From JBCFBK01 sp038562555 (GTDB lineage: Bacteria > Bacteroidota > Bacteroidia > Bacteroidales > Prolixibacteraceae): DNA of 64,000 nucleotides. Shown piece after piece: positions 43,803 to 50,674 of this stretch. The notes under the pieces are model-generated. The model had not been told where the DNA came from, ran no database searches, and saw nothing but the letters and a program-made list of their open reading frames with translations. Position 1 is the stretch's first letter; each line of letters begins with the position of its first letter. The stretch is taken from assembly GCA_038562555.1 (NCBI GenBank), contig JBCFBK010000002.1, positions 62,001-126,000 on the forward strand, written 5' to 3'. The position numbers and the translations under genes were made by a program.

Positions 43803-44962
43803 AAAAGATTAACTGGATCATCTTAACAAGTGAAGGACTGGGCATTCGACATAGAGTCGGAACTTTTATCAAGCAACTTTCCGGAGGGCAGAGAAGGAAG
43901 AAAAATATAACCGTTTATATCCTGAAGATTGGCATTGGTGGATATCACGCTTTTGAATTCGAAGAAGGAGGAGGGATAACAATCCTTCAGATTCCGCTAA
44001 TTGAACGGGGAAAAGGAACAGATACCTGTAAAAATCAGGAAAGGATTGCCCGGAGTATCGTTCATGTTGCCTTGCAATACATTTCTCCCGCTGATATTAA
44101 TGTGGTACACATGAATTATATCTTTGAGCATTTAATAGGCAAAGAAATCAAGCAGAAGTTAGAAAGCATTATCCTGTTTACAAAACATTTTTCCAGTCAT
44201 AACGAAATCTTCAGTTCAAATTACTTTAGTACAGAGTTGGAAACTTACCAATTGGTAGACCAGATTATTGCCGTCACTCGTCACGGGAAAGATCATTTGA
44301 CAGCGCAAGGAGTAATTGAAGACAACCTCCAGGTTATCTACAATGGGATTGATCCAGGACAATTTAATCTGGCAACCCGCATGAATATCAAAGAAAAATA
44401 CGGGCTGACAGGAAATGAATATTTAATTCTTCTCCGTGGCCGGATTGATCAGATTAAAGGCTTAAACTACCTGGCTTCAGCCTTTGATCAGCTTTTAAGG
44501 CAGATTGCCGACTGCCGTTTGGTGATCGCCTGTAACGGAGATTTTGAATCCCTGATCAAAGCCACCAGCCATTTCTCTTCCCATGTCAGCTTTTTAGGTT
44601 TCGTTCCTTTTGAAGAGCTGGTTTCTCTCTACCGTGTTGTAACGATTGGGGTGATACCTTCATTGAAAGAACATTGCAGTTATGTGGCATTGGAGATGTT
44701 GTTTTGCGGGTTATCTGCAGTGGCCACCATTCTGGGCAGTTTAAAAGAGATTTTCATTCACAATAAAACTACATTCCTGGCACACATGTTACCAAACCAA
44801 AAAAATCTAAAAAAAATAGCCTCTGATGTAGCGCAACTTGCCGGGTTTATGCAAGAACTTTTAAGGAATGAACCCTTGAGACAAAAGTTTTCACAGCATG
44901 CTGTTAAAAAGGCAAATGCTACTTTCATGCAAGGTATAATGGTAGATCTATGTCTGAATTAA
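43799..44962 (+). CDS. GT4-type glycosyltransferase (resembles TIGR04157)
   Basis: Cytoplasmic GT-B glycosyltransferase of 387 residues. The donor-binding half is clear: VIYNGIDPGQFN (about 178-189), the LLRGRIDQIKGLNYLASAF block, and the E-x7-E motif EHCSYVALE (about 292-300), followed by GSLKEIF. The N-terminal half has the acceptor-side block NWIILTSEGLGIRHRVGTFI and FIKQLSGGQ. It resembles the glycosyltransferase family TIGR04157 that travels with GG-leader precursors in Bacteroidota (known association; assignment made by eye). The ATG overlaps the LanC-like stop (ATGA), indicating translational coupling. The acceptor could be the peptide or a lipid-linked glycan. Confidence 0.85.
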   Translation: MKKINWIILTSEGLGIRHRVGTFIKQLSGGQRRKKNITVYILKIGIGGYHAFEFEEGGGITILQIPLIERGKGTDTCKNQERIARSIVHVALQYISPADINVVHMNYIFEHLIGKEIKQKLESIILFTKHFSSHNEIFSSNYFSTELETYQLVDQIIAVTRHGKDHLTAQGVIEDNLQVIYNGIDPGQFNLATRMNIKEKYGLTGNEYLILLRGRIDQIKGLNYLASAFDQLLRQIADCRLVIACNGDFESLIKATSHFSSHVSFLGFVPFEELVSLYRVVTIGVIPSLKEHCSYVALEMLFCGLSAVATILGSLKEIFIHNKTTFLAHMLPNQKNLKKIASDVAQLAGFMQELLRNEPLRQKFSQHAVKKANATFMQGIMVDLCLN

Positions 44963-44981
44963 TCAATAAACTAAGTATGTC

Positions 44982-46610
44982 ATGAAAGAAGATAACACCA
45001 TATTCGTTTTACAAAGAGCAATCCGCTACTTTAAGATAAGGGTTACAGATGGTACCATTAAAAGATTTCTGTTATCTCATCCTTATTATCCAACCCTAAA
45101 AAGCGTTTGTGATGCTCTCAAAAAATGGAAGGTAGATTACTATCCTCTCGAATTAAATACGGAAGAAATCAGGAAGCTGGAAATACCTTTCATCGCCCAT
45201 TTGAAAACAGCGGGGGGTCTATTAGTCTTTGTTGAAAAAATCACTGATCAGGTATCCTATATTGCTTATCCGGGGAGAATCCGAAAAGAATCATACCATA
45301 CGTTCGCAGAGAAATTGTCTGGCGCCGTTATCCTTATGGAAAAAAATGGATATTCAGGAGAACAGGATTACGTACAAAAACGACATAATGAAATCCTGGA
45401 TAGAGCCCTTTTCCCCCTCGCAATTATCACTGTCCTGTCGTTCCTTCTTCTTAGTTCTTTTTTAAGTCACGGAGGTTCTATTTCTCAATCTAGCAGTTTG
45501 GGATTGGAATTACTAGTCACCAACATTACAGGACTTTCAGCTTGTATATTTCTGACAATGAAAGAATTTAAAATTCAAAATCTCTTTTCTGATAAAATTT
45601 GCGGTTTTAATTCCAAAACGGATTGTGATACTGTACTTTCTTCCGATGCATCACGGTTTTTTGGTTGGGCGAACTGGGCCGACGTCGGTTTAATTTATTT
45701 CACAGGAACTCTTCTTTTTCTTTTTGGAATAAGAGAAAACGCTTCATTTGGCATTCTCGCCTTGGTCAGCGCTTTTTCATTACCATATCCTGTATTTTCA
45801 ATCTATTACCAGTCGGTAAAGCTGAAAAAGTGGTGCCCCTTTTGTTTGATTGTGCAGTTAGTTTTAATTGCCGAGTTTGTTATCTTGCTTCCTGCATTAA
45901 ACGAGATTCCCTTTAATGACATTAATATACTCAAGTTTTTGATATCATTTTCTGCACCTGCCGTTTTTTGGTTGCTGTTTAAAGCTAGGCATAAAAAATC
46001 CAGGGAATTGCAACAGGAACAAATTTCCTATTTAAGAATAAAGCGGGATCCTCTCATTTTCCACTTTCTGATTACCCAAAGTGATTATACCGAATTTCCA
46101 AAATTGACAAGTGAACTCGTGTTGGGAAATCTAAATGCCCAGGTAACATTGACGGCCTTCTTAAGCCTGTATTGCGGTCCATGTGCACAAGCTTTTAAGC
46201 AACTGAAATCACTATTGGAAAACTCTTCTGATATAAAAATACATGCTGTCTTTTCACCTTATAACGATGAGGAAACGTTAAAATTAATCAATATAATTTA
46301 CTATCTCCATGAGTTTGGGGGCAGTAAAGCGACAACAGACTTTCTGTATAGGTGGTATTCCACAGAAAAAGCGTCGCGAAAAGCGGTTTCCGATTCAATT
46401 ATTTTGCCTGAGAACTTTAATAAGGCGGAACAAGTTAGAGCGGAAAACACAAACCTGTTTGAAAAATACCAAGTGGAAGGTACGCCGACAATTTATGTGA
46501 ACGGGTATAAATTTCCTAAACAGTATGAATACCAAGATATCGGATATTATATCGATGACATTAAAAAATTCATGATGGAAAGCAAAAGGCAGGAAGCTCA
46601 TTATAACTAA
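44982..46610 (+). CDS. C39-like / VKOR / thioredoxin fusion, predicted periplasmic disulfide-forming protein
   Basis: Single 542-residue polypeptide with three parts. Residues about 1-120 resemble a C39 peptidase fold (FLLSHPYYPTLKSVCDALKKW, EIPFIAHLKTAGGLLVFVEK) but lack the catalytic Cys. Residues about 140-335 are a multi-pass VKOR domain with the loop cysteines Cys207 and Cys215 (SKTDCDTVLSS) and the active-site CPFC (285-288). Residues about 385-535 form a DsbA/thioredoxin-like domain with CGPC (398-401) and the cis-Pro block GTPTIYVNG. VKOR reoxidises the thioredoxin partner, so the protein should make disulfides in secreted peptides. The six-Cys precursors immediately downstream are the obvious clients. 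The last codons overlap the first arm of the precursor leader hairpin. Confidence 0.9.
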   Translation: MKEDNTIFVLQRAIRYFKIRVTDGTIKRFLLSHPYYPTLKSVCDALKKWKVDYYPLELNTEEIRKLEIPFIAHLKTAGGLLVFVEKITDQVSYIAYPGRIRKESYHTFAEKLSGAVILMEKNGYSGEQDYVQKRHNEILDRALFPLAIITVLSFLLLSSFLSHGGSISQSSSLGLELLVTNITGLSACIFLTMKEFKIQNLFSDKICGFNSKTDCDTVLSSDASRFFGWANWADVGLIYFTGTLLFLFGIRENASFGILALVSAFSLPYPVFSIYYQSVKLKKWCPFCLIVQLVLIAEFVILLPALNEIPFNDINILKFLISFSAPAVFWLLFKARHKKSRELQQEQISYLRIKRDPLIFHFLITQSDYTEFPKLTSELVLGNLNAQVTLTAFLSLYCGPCAQAFKQLKSLLENSSDIKIHAVFSPYNDEETLKLINIIYYLHEFGGSKATTDFLYRWYSTEKASRKAVSDSIILPENFNKAEQVRAENTNLFEKYQVEGTPTIYVNGYKFPKQYEYQDIGYYIDDIKKFMMESKRQEAHYN

Positions 46611-46739
46611 ATCAACCGCTTCCTACCTGCACTTTCCGAAAAGAAAGGGGGTGTTAAAATAATGAAAAAACTAGGAAAATTATCCATCAATGCTGAAAAA
46701 GTAATGAAGAATGAAGAACTGGTGAATTTGCGAGGAGGG
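46575..46739 (+). repeat. Duplicated precursor module, copy 1
   Basis: The 165-nt segment from the ATGGAAAGC codons near the end of the VKOR-fusion gene, through the leader hairpins, to the two Gly codons of the precursor leader is repeated at 48115-48281 with about 85-90 percent identity by eye and a 2-nt indel between the hairpins. Similarity stops at the Gly-Gly codons. Confidence 0.85.
46588..46653 (+). promoter_or_regulatory. Leader hairpins and Shine-Dalgarno of precursor 1
   Basis: GGCAGGAAGC (46588-46597) pairs with GCTTCCTACC (46618-46627). The first arm lies in the last codons of the upstream gene. CTTTC (46632-46636) then pairs with GAAAG (46643-46647), which covers the start of AAAGGGGGTG (46644-46653), a near-consensus Shine-Dalgarno 8 nt before the ATG. 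Such strong sites are rare in Bacteroidota, and the hairpin could limit translation or processing (inference). Confidence 0.6.
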
Positions 46740-46874
46740 TATTCTGGAGGAACCCTTGCTTGTGATGGAGGGACCATCTGCCGATTTAATATTCCCAATT
46801 GTGATATGGCAGAAGAGGTATGCCGTGATCTTTGTCCCGGCTTTAACGGATCATTTGTTTGTCATCCTTGGTAA
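46662..46874 (+). CDS. GG-leader Cys-rich peptide precursor 1 (RiPP-like, TIGR04149 type)
   Basis: Precursor peptide of 70 residues. The leader MKKLGKLSINAEKVMKNEEL ends LVNLRGG at residue 26, the double-glycine site expected to be cut by the C39 peptidase of the exporter at 50675. The predicted core (27-70) holds six cysteines at 34, 40, 47, 54, 58 and 67, many Gly and acidic residues, and ends HPW. There is no hydrophobic signal peptide. The leader matches the Bacteroidota natural-product precursor family TIGR04149 (recognised by eye). Six Cys next to a VKOR-thioredoxin gene suggest three disulfides. Core activity (antimicrobial, signal or surface tether) is unknown. Confidence 0.88.
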   Translation: MKKLGKLSINAEKVMKNEELVNLRGGYSGGTLACDGGTICRFNIPNCDMAEEVCRDLCPGFNGSFVCHPW

Positions 46875-46878
46875 GATC

Positions 46879-46910
46879 AAATAGACCTGGTAATTTTATC
46901 AGGTCTATTT
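46879..46910 (+). terminator. Stem-loop after precursor 1
   Basis: AAATAGACCTG (46879-46889) and CAGGTCTATTT (46900-46910) form a perfect 11-bp stem with a 10-nt loop, starting 4 nt after the precursor stop. The right arm ends in TTT but there is no long T tract, so partial termination or transcript protection is more likely than full stop. Confidence 0.6.
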
Positions 46911-46936
46911 CAAATACTATGTAAAATACATCTACT

Positions 46937-48112
46937 ATGAAGGTAAACTTTCGGTTCTTTGTAACAATGCTGGTTCTTTTGGTTTTTTGTAAAAGAGAGG
47001 ACAAATCTACTCCTGAGCTTGACTTGCAAAATCTGGATAAGGCATCACAAATTTCAATTACTGCATTAGGTGCGGTTGATATTAAATACATTCCATTATC
47101 AACAGATAGCAATACAAGGATGTCAGAAATTTGGAACTTAAAAACATTAAACAATTATTTTTATATTGAAGACAGAGGTAAAAAAAGTAAAATATTAAAA
47201 TTCTCAGGAACAGGTGATTTCCTGTGTGAAATAGGACAAAGAGGCAAAGGACCTCATGAATATTTATTTTCTTCCGATTTTGCAATCTCCTCAAAGAATC
47301 AAAATGTTTTCATTTTATCAGGATCAGAAGATAAATTTTATATTTATTCGTCGGAAGGAAAATTTATCAGAACGATGTCGTCTCCATCTGAAAAAACTTC
47401 TTCGCTAGACTGTCTGGAAAATAATATTATCTGTTACAGTGGAAACCGCGATGGATCCGTAAAAAATAGCTTTGACATTATTGATTTTAAGGGAAGGGTA
47501 ATAAAAAGTTTTTCAAACAAATATCCATATCAATCCACAGGTTTTGAAACAGGATTTTCAAAGGAATGTATTTTTTACATGTATGAAGGTCAATTATGTA
47601 TAAAAGAGTTTCATTCGGATACGATTTTTATCTTCGATCAACAATTACATTTTACCCCGAAATTTATTCTGAAACAGGGAATAAAAAGATTTTTACCGGA
47701 AATCAGAGAAGTAAAGGATATGTCTGCTTATCTGGCTGAAAGTTCTAAATATATCTCTCAAAAAAATCTTTTTGAATCAAATAGTTACCTATTTTTTGAA
47801 TTTAACTTAGAAAAACAGCATTATTACAGTATCAGCTCAAAAATTAGCGGAAGAACGTATCTTGTAAATGCTAAAAGTGGACTTATAAATGATTTGGATG
47901 GAGGGCCTAATATTTTACCTAAAGCTATCAAGGACGATAATACTATAGTCGCTTGGATTGAGGCCTATCAGTTCAAAGCTTATGTGGCTTCTGATGAATT
48001 TAAGAATTCCATTCCCAAATACCCCGAAAAGACAAGGGAACTGGAAAATCTGGCTGATGCTCTGAACGAAAATGACAATCCGATATTGATGCTGGTAAAA
48101 TTAAAGGAATAA
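46937..48112 (+). CDS. Six-bladed beta-propeller protein paired with precursor 1
   Basis: Exported protein of 391 residues with a signal ending LLVFC (Cys 18, an imperfect lipobox). Blades show KILKFSGTGDFLCEIGQRGKG, KFYIYSSEGKFIRTMSSPSE and IIDFKGRVIKSFSNKYPYQ. The C-terminal region (INDLDGGPNILPKAI, YVASDEFKNSIPKYPEK, ENDNPILMLVKLKE) is nearly the same as in the propeller paired with precursor 2, while the middle differs. It follows the precursor and its stem-loop directly. A cell-surface receptor, immunity or display role for the peptide is conceivable (inference). No enzymatic motif is seen. Confidence 0.8.
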   Translation: MKVNFRFFVTMLVLLVFCKREDKSTPELDLQNLDKASQISITALGAVDIKYIPLSTDSNTRMSEIWNLKTLNNYFYIEDRGKKSKILKFSGTGDFLCEIGQRGKGPHEYLFSSDFAISSKNQNVFILSGSEDKFYIYSSEGKFIRTMSSPSEKTSSLDCLENNIICYSGNRDGSVKNSFDIIDFKGRVIKSFSNKYPYQSTGFETGFSKECIFYMYEGQLCIKEFHSDTIFIFDQQLHFTPKFILKQGIKRFLPEIREVKDMSAYLAESSKYISQKNLFESNSYLFFEFNLEKQHYYSISSKISGRTYLVNAKSGLINDLDGGPNILPKAIKDDNTIVAWIEAYQFKAYVASDEFKNSIPKYPEKTRELENLADALNENDNPILMLVKLKE

Positions 48113-48114
48113 CG

Positions 48115-48281
48115 ATGGAGAGCAAAAGGCAGGAAGCTCATATCAGTTAAATCAACCGCTTCCTGCCTGGAACCTTTCCGAAAAGAAAGGGGGTGTTAAA
48201 ATAATGAAAAAACTAGGCAAACTAACTATCAATGCTGAAAAGGTGTTGAAAAATGAGGACTTGGTGAATTTAAGAGGAGGA
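48115..48281 (+). repeat. Duplicated precursor module, copy 2, with vestigial VKOR-gene tail
   Basis: The segment starts 3 nt after the propeller 1 stop with an 11-codon frame (48115-48150, MESKRQEAHIS) that copies the C-terminus of the VKOR-fusion protein (MESKRQEAHYN). It then repeats the hairpins, Shine-Dalgarno and leader codons of copy 1 up to the Gly-Gly codons. Because this tail has meaning only at copy 1, copy 2 is the derived one. Confidence 0.85.
48128..48195 (+). promoter_or_regulatory. Leader hairpins and Shine-Dalgarno of precursor 2
   Basis: GGCAGGAAGC (48128-48137) and GCTTCCTGCC (48158-48167) form a perfect 10-bp stem with a 20-nt loop. CCTTTC/GAAAGG (48173-48190) forms a second stem with a CGAAAA-type loop that overlaps the near-consensus Shine-Dalgarno AAAGGGGGTG (48186-48195), 8 nt before the ATG. 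Compared with copy 1, both stems are better paired, consistent with conserved RNA structure. Confidence 0.6.
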
Positions 48282-48413
48282 GACCAATATGGAGATCATT
48301 GGGTCCAATGTTCATGCGGATGGGGCGGACAGACCTCAACCTGTGATGCATATTTCGTTAGACAAATCTGCAATTCTTATTGTGGCTCCGGTTGGTCCGC
48401 AGTATGCGTTTAA
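48204..48413 (+). CDS. GG-leader Cys-rich peptide precursor 2 (RiPP-like, TIGR04149 type)
   Basis: Precursor of 69 residues with a leader nearly identical to precursor 1 (MKKLGKLTINAEKVLKNEDL, ending LVNLRGG at residue 26). The core (27-69) is different: rich in Gly, Ser and Trp, with six cysteines at 36, 38, 47, 56, 60 and 68. Both cores share Cys-x3-Cys followed by a final Cys 8-9 residues later and a middle Cys 7-9 residues before the pair, so the disulfide frame may be conserved while the loops vary. Export and cleavage are expected through the C39-ABC protein at 50675. The product's activity is unknown. Confidence 0.88.
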   Translation: MKKLGKLTINAEKVLKNEDLVNLRGGDQYGDHWVQCSCGWGGQTSTCDAYFVRQICNSYCGSGWSAVCV

Positions 48414-48416
48414 GAC

Positions 48417-48447
48417 GTCAGGAGGGAATCAGAGATTCCCTCCTGAC
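48417..48447 (+). terminator. Stem-loop after precursor 2
   Basis: GTCAGGAGGGAATC (48417-48430) and GATTCCCTCCTGAC (48434-48447) form a perfect 14-bp stem with a 3-nt loop, beginning 3 nt after the stop. No T tract follows, so it may act as a partial terminator or a stability element that raises precursor mRNA over the downstream genes. Confidence 0.65.
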
Positions 48448-48488
48448 TATTGATTTTAAATAGTTCTAAGACACATAAATTATTCGGC

Positions 48489-49685
48489 ATGACACATCAA
48501 CTCTTTAAAATATATATCCTAGCTGTGTTCGTGCTTGGTATGGCAAACTGCGATAAGCAAAGAAAACATTTGAAGGAAGCAGAAGGTCAGAAAAGTACGG
48601 TTGTTATCTTTGATTTGAAGGACTTGGAAAAGACCACGGATGTAAAATTATCTGAGCTTGGAATCATCGATATAGAATATGTTCCATTGGAAACAAACAA
48701 GAATTCGATGATTGGGGAAATATACGACCTGCAAGTTGATGATCATTCCATTTTGATCAATAGTGCCGGCAAAATCAAAAAATATTCAATTAATGGAAAC
48801 TATATAACTCAAATCGGCAGGGAAGGAAAGGGGGAGGGAGAATATCACTTCGGGAAAGACTTTTCATGTGACAAGAATAGTCGGGTTTACATTTTATCGA
48901 TGCATGAAGATAAGATATATATTTATTCACCCGAAGGAAAATTCTTAAATACGGTCCCATGCCCCAGGACTTCTACAAAGCTATGCTGCTTAGAGCATAA
49001 TATACTATGCTTTAGTGAAAATCCGTATGGTTCTGTTGAAAATAGTTTTGATATAATAAATTATGACGGGAAAATTTTAAAAAGTTTCCCTAATAAATTC
49101 AAATTTAACGCAGGAAAATTCAAAGGCTTATTGTTTAACGAATGTGCATCTTTTATGTCGGAAGGTCATTTATATGTTAAGGAAGTCTCTTCCGATACTA
49201 TCTTCATTTATAACGATATGGATTTAGTGCCTGCATTTATATTGGATCATGGAGGAAAATCAATACCCCCTGAAAAAAGGCATTGGAATAGTTTTGAAGA
49301 ATTTATGAAAACTGCTTCCAAACATATATCAATTAGGAGATTACTGAAATTTGGAGAATATATTTATTATGGTTTTACACTTGATGGTAATGGTTATATT
49401 TTTATTGGTTCTGTAAATGGTCGTTTTCAGTTTGTTGCGAATTTAAAGCAGGGTTTAATAAATGACTTGGATGGCGGCCCGAATATCTGGTTTGAAACAA
49501 TTAAAAATGATCAAACGATGATCAGTTGGATTAATGCTTACGAGCTTAAAGCCTATGTCGCCTCAGATGCCTTTAAAAAATCCATGCCCAAATATCCGGA
49601 AAAGAAAAAGGAACTTGAAAAGTTAGCAAACACCCTGAGTGAAAATGATAATCCTGTATTAATGCTGGTAAAAGTGAAAAAGTGA
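48489..49685 (+). CDS. Six-bladed beta-propeller protein paired with precursor 2
   Basis: Exported protein of 398 residues, started at the ATG at 48489 (MTHQLFKIYILAVFVLGMANC). A TTG 39 nt upstream inside the region after the stem-loop is less likely. The signal ends in a lipobox-like MANC. Blades include KIKKYSINGNYITQIGREGKG, KIYIYSPEGKFLNTV and NYDGKILKSFPNKF. The C-terminal region (INDLDGGPNIWFETI, YVASDAFKKSMPKYPEK, ENDNPVLMLVKVKK) closely matches the propeller of unit 1. As with unit 1, it sits directly after a precursor gene, so pairing is a stable feature of the module. Confidence 0.8.
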   Translation: MTHQLFKIYILAVFVLGMANCDKQRKHLKEAEGQKSTVVIFDLKDLEKTTDVKLSELGIIDIEYVPLETNKNSMIGEIYDLQVDDHSILINSAGKIKKYSINGNYITQIGREGKGEGEYHFGKDFSCDKNSRVYILSMHEDKIYIYSPEGKFLNTVPCPRTSTKLCCLEHNILCFSENPYGSVENSFDIINYDGKILKSFPNKFKFNAGKFKGLLFNECASFMSEGHLYVKEVSSDTIFIYNDMDLVPAFILDHGGKSIPPEKRHWNSFEEFMKTASKHISIRRLLKFGEYIYYGFTLDGNGYIFIGSVNGRFQFVANLKQGLINDLDGGPNIWFETIKNDQTMISWINAYELKAYVASDAFKKSMPKYPEKKKELEKLANTLSENDNPVLMLVKVKK

Positions 49686-49692
49686 TGTCAAT

Positions 49693-50661
49693 ATGAAAAA
49701 TACGATTAAGCGCGAAGCAAAAAAGAATTCTCCGAAAGTTTCTGTTATAATGCCCGCTTTTAATTCTGAAAAATTTATTACAGAAGCAATTGATAGTATA
49801 TTGCATCAGACATTTACCGATTTTGAGCTAATCATAATCGATGACGGATCAACCGATAAAACATTTGAAATAGCAAAATCATATTATGATAAAAGAATTA
49901 TTTTACTCCAGCATAATACCAATTTAGGAAATTATCCTGCACGTAACCTTGGAATGGAAAAATCCAAAGGCGAATATATTTGTGTAATGGATTCGGATGA
50001 TATTGCCACCTCAAATCGAATTGAACAACAATATCTCTTCATGGAGAGCAATGAAGACGTCGGTATTTGCGGTGGTTATACTGAAATCATTGACTCTTCC
50101 CAAAAACTTAATCCGCCAAATGACTATATCGAATTAAAAGTCTGGTTATTATCAAACATCATTTTTAAGCATCCTACGATTTTTATACGAAGGAATTTTT
50201 TGTCAAAATATAAGTTAAACTATAATACCTCATTTCGGTATGCAGCTGACTACGACTTTTTAGTAAGATCTGCCGAATTTTTCCCAATTACTAATATACC
50301 AGAAGTCGTACTTCGGCACCGGAGGCATCCTGACCAAATTTCCCAAGCCAAGGCAAAAGAACAGAGCGCAATTGTAAGTATTATTCAGTCAAATCAATTA
50401 CGCTATTTTAACATAATGCCTTCAGAACAGGAAAAGGTAACCCATTTAAAATTGATGAACAGAGTTAGGATTGAAGATAAAAAAGAATTTGATTCTCTAC
50501 TTGCCTGGGCTAATAAACTTGTCGTAATGAACTCTGTAAACAGGTATTTTGATGGCGATCGCTTGTCGGTATTCTTAAAAAACATGCTGAAAAACATACT
50601 CATAAATTATGAAATCAGCAAGGCTTCAAAGGTGGATCATATAAAAAGAAATGAAATCTGA
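49693..50661 (+). CDS. GT2-family glycosyltransferase
   Basis: Cytoplasmic GT-A glycosyltransferase of 322 residues. The N-terminal nucleotide-binding domain shows VSVIMPAFNSEKFITEAIDS (about 16-35), IIIDDGSTDKT (about 47-57), ARNLGMEKSKGEYICVMDSD with the DxD motif in MDSDDIA (about 96-103), and the acceptor region AADYDFLVRSAEFF. No membrane segment is visible. It starts 7 nt after the propeller gene and ends 13 nt before the exporter gene, so it is part of the operon. It could modify the peptide, or act with the GT4 enzyme and the pyruvyl transferase in building an attached glycan. Confidence 0.85.
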   Translation: MKNTIKREAKKNSPKVSVIMPAFNSEKFITEAIDSILHQTFTDFELIIIDDGSTDKTFEIAKSYYDKRIILLQHNTNLGNYPARNLGMEKSKGEYICVMDSDDIATSNRIEQQYLFMESNEDVGICGGYTEIIDSSQKLNPPNDYIELKVWLLSNIIFKHPTIFIRRNFLSKYKLNYNTSFRYAADYDFLVRSAEFFPITNIPEVVLRHRRHPDQISQAKAKEQSAIVSIIQSNQLRYFNIMPSEQEKVTHLKLMNRVRIEDKKEFDSLLAWANKLVVMNSVNRYFDGDRLSVFLKNMLKNILINYEISKASKVDHIKRNEI

Positions 50662-50674
50662 ATAGTACTAATTC

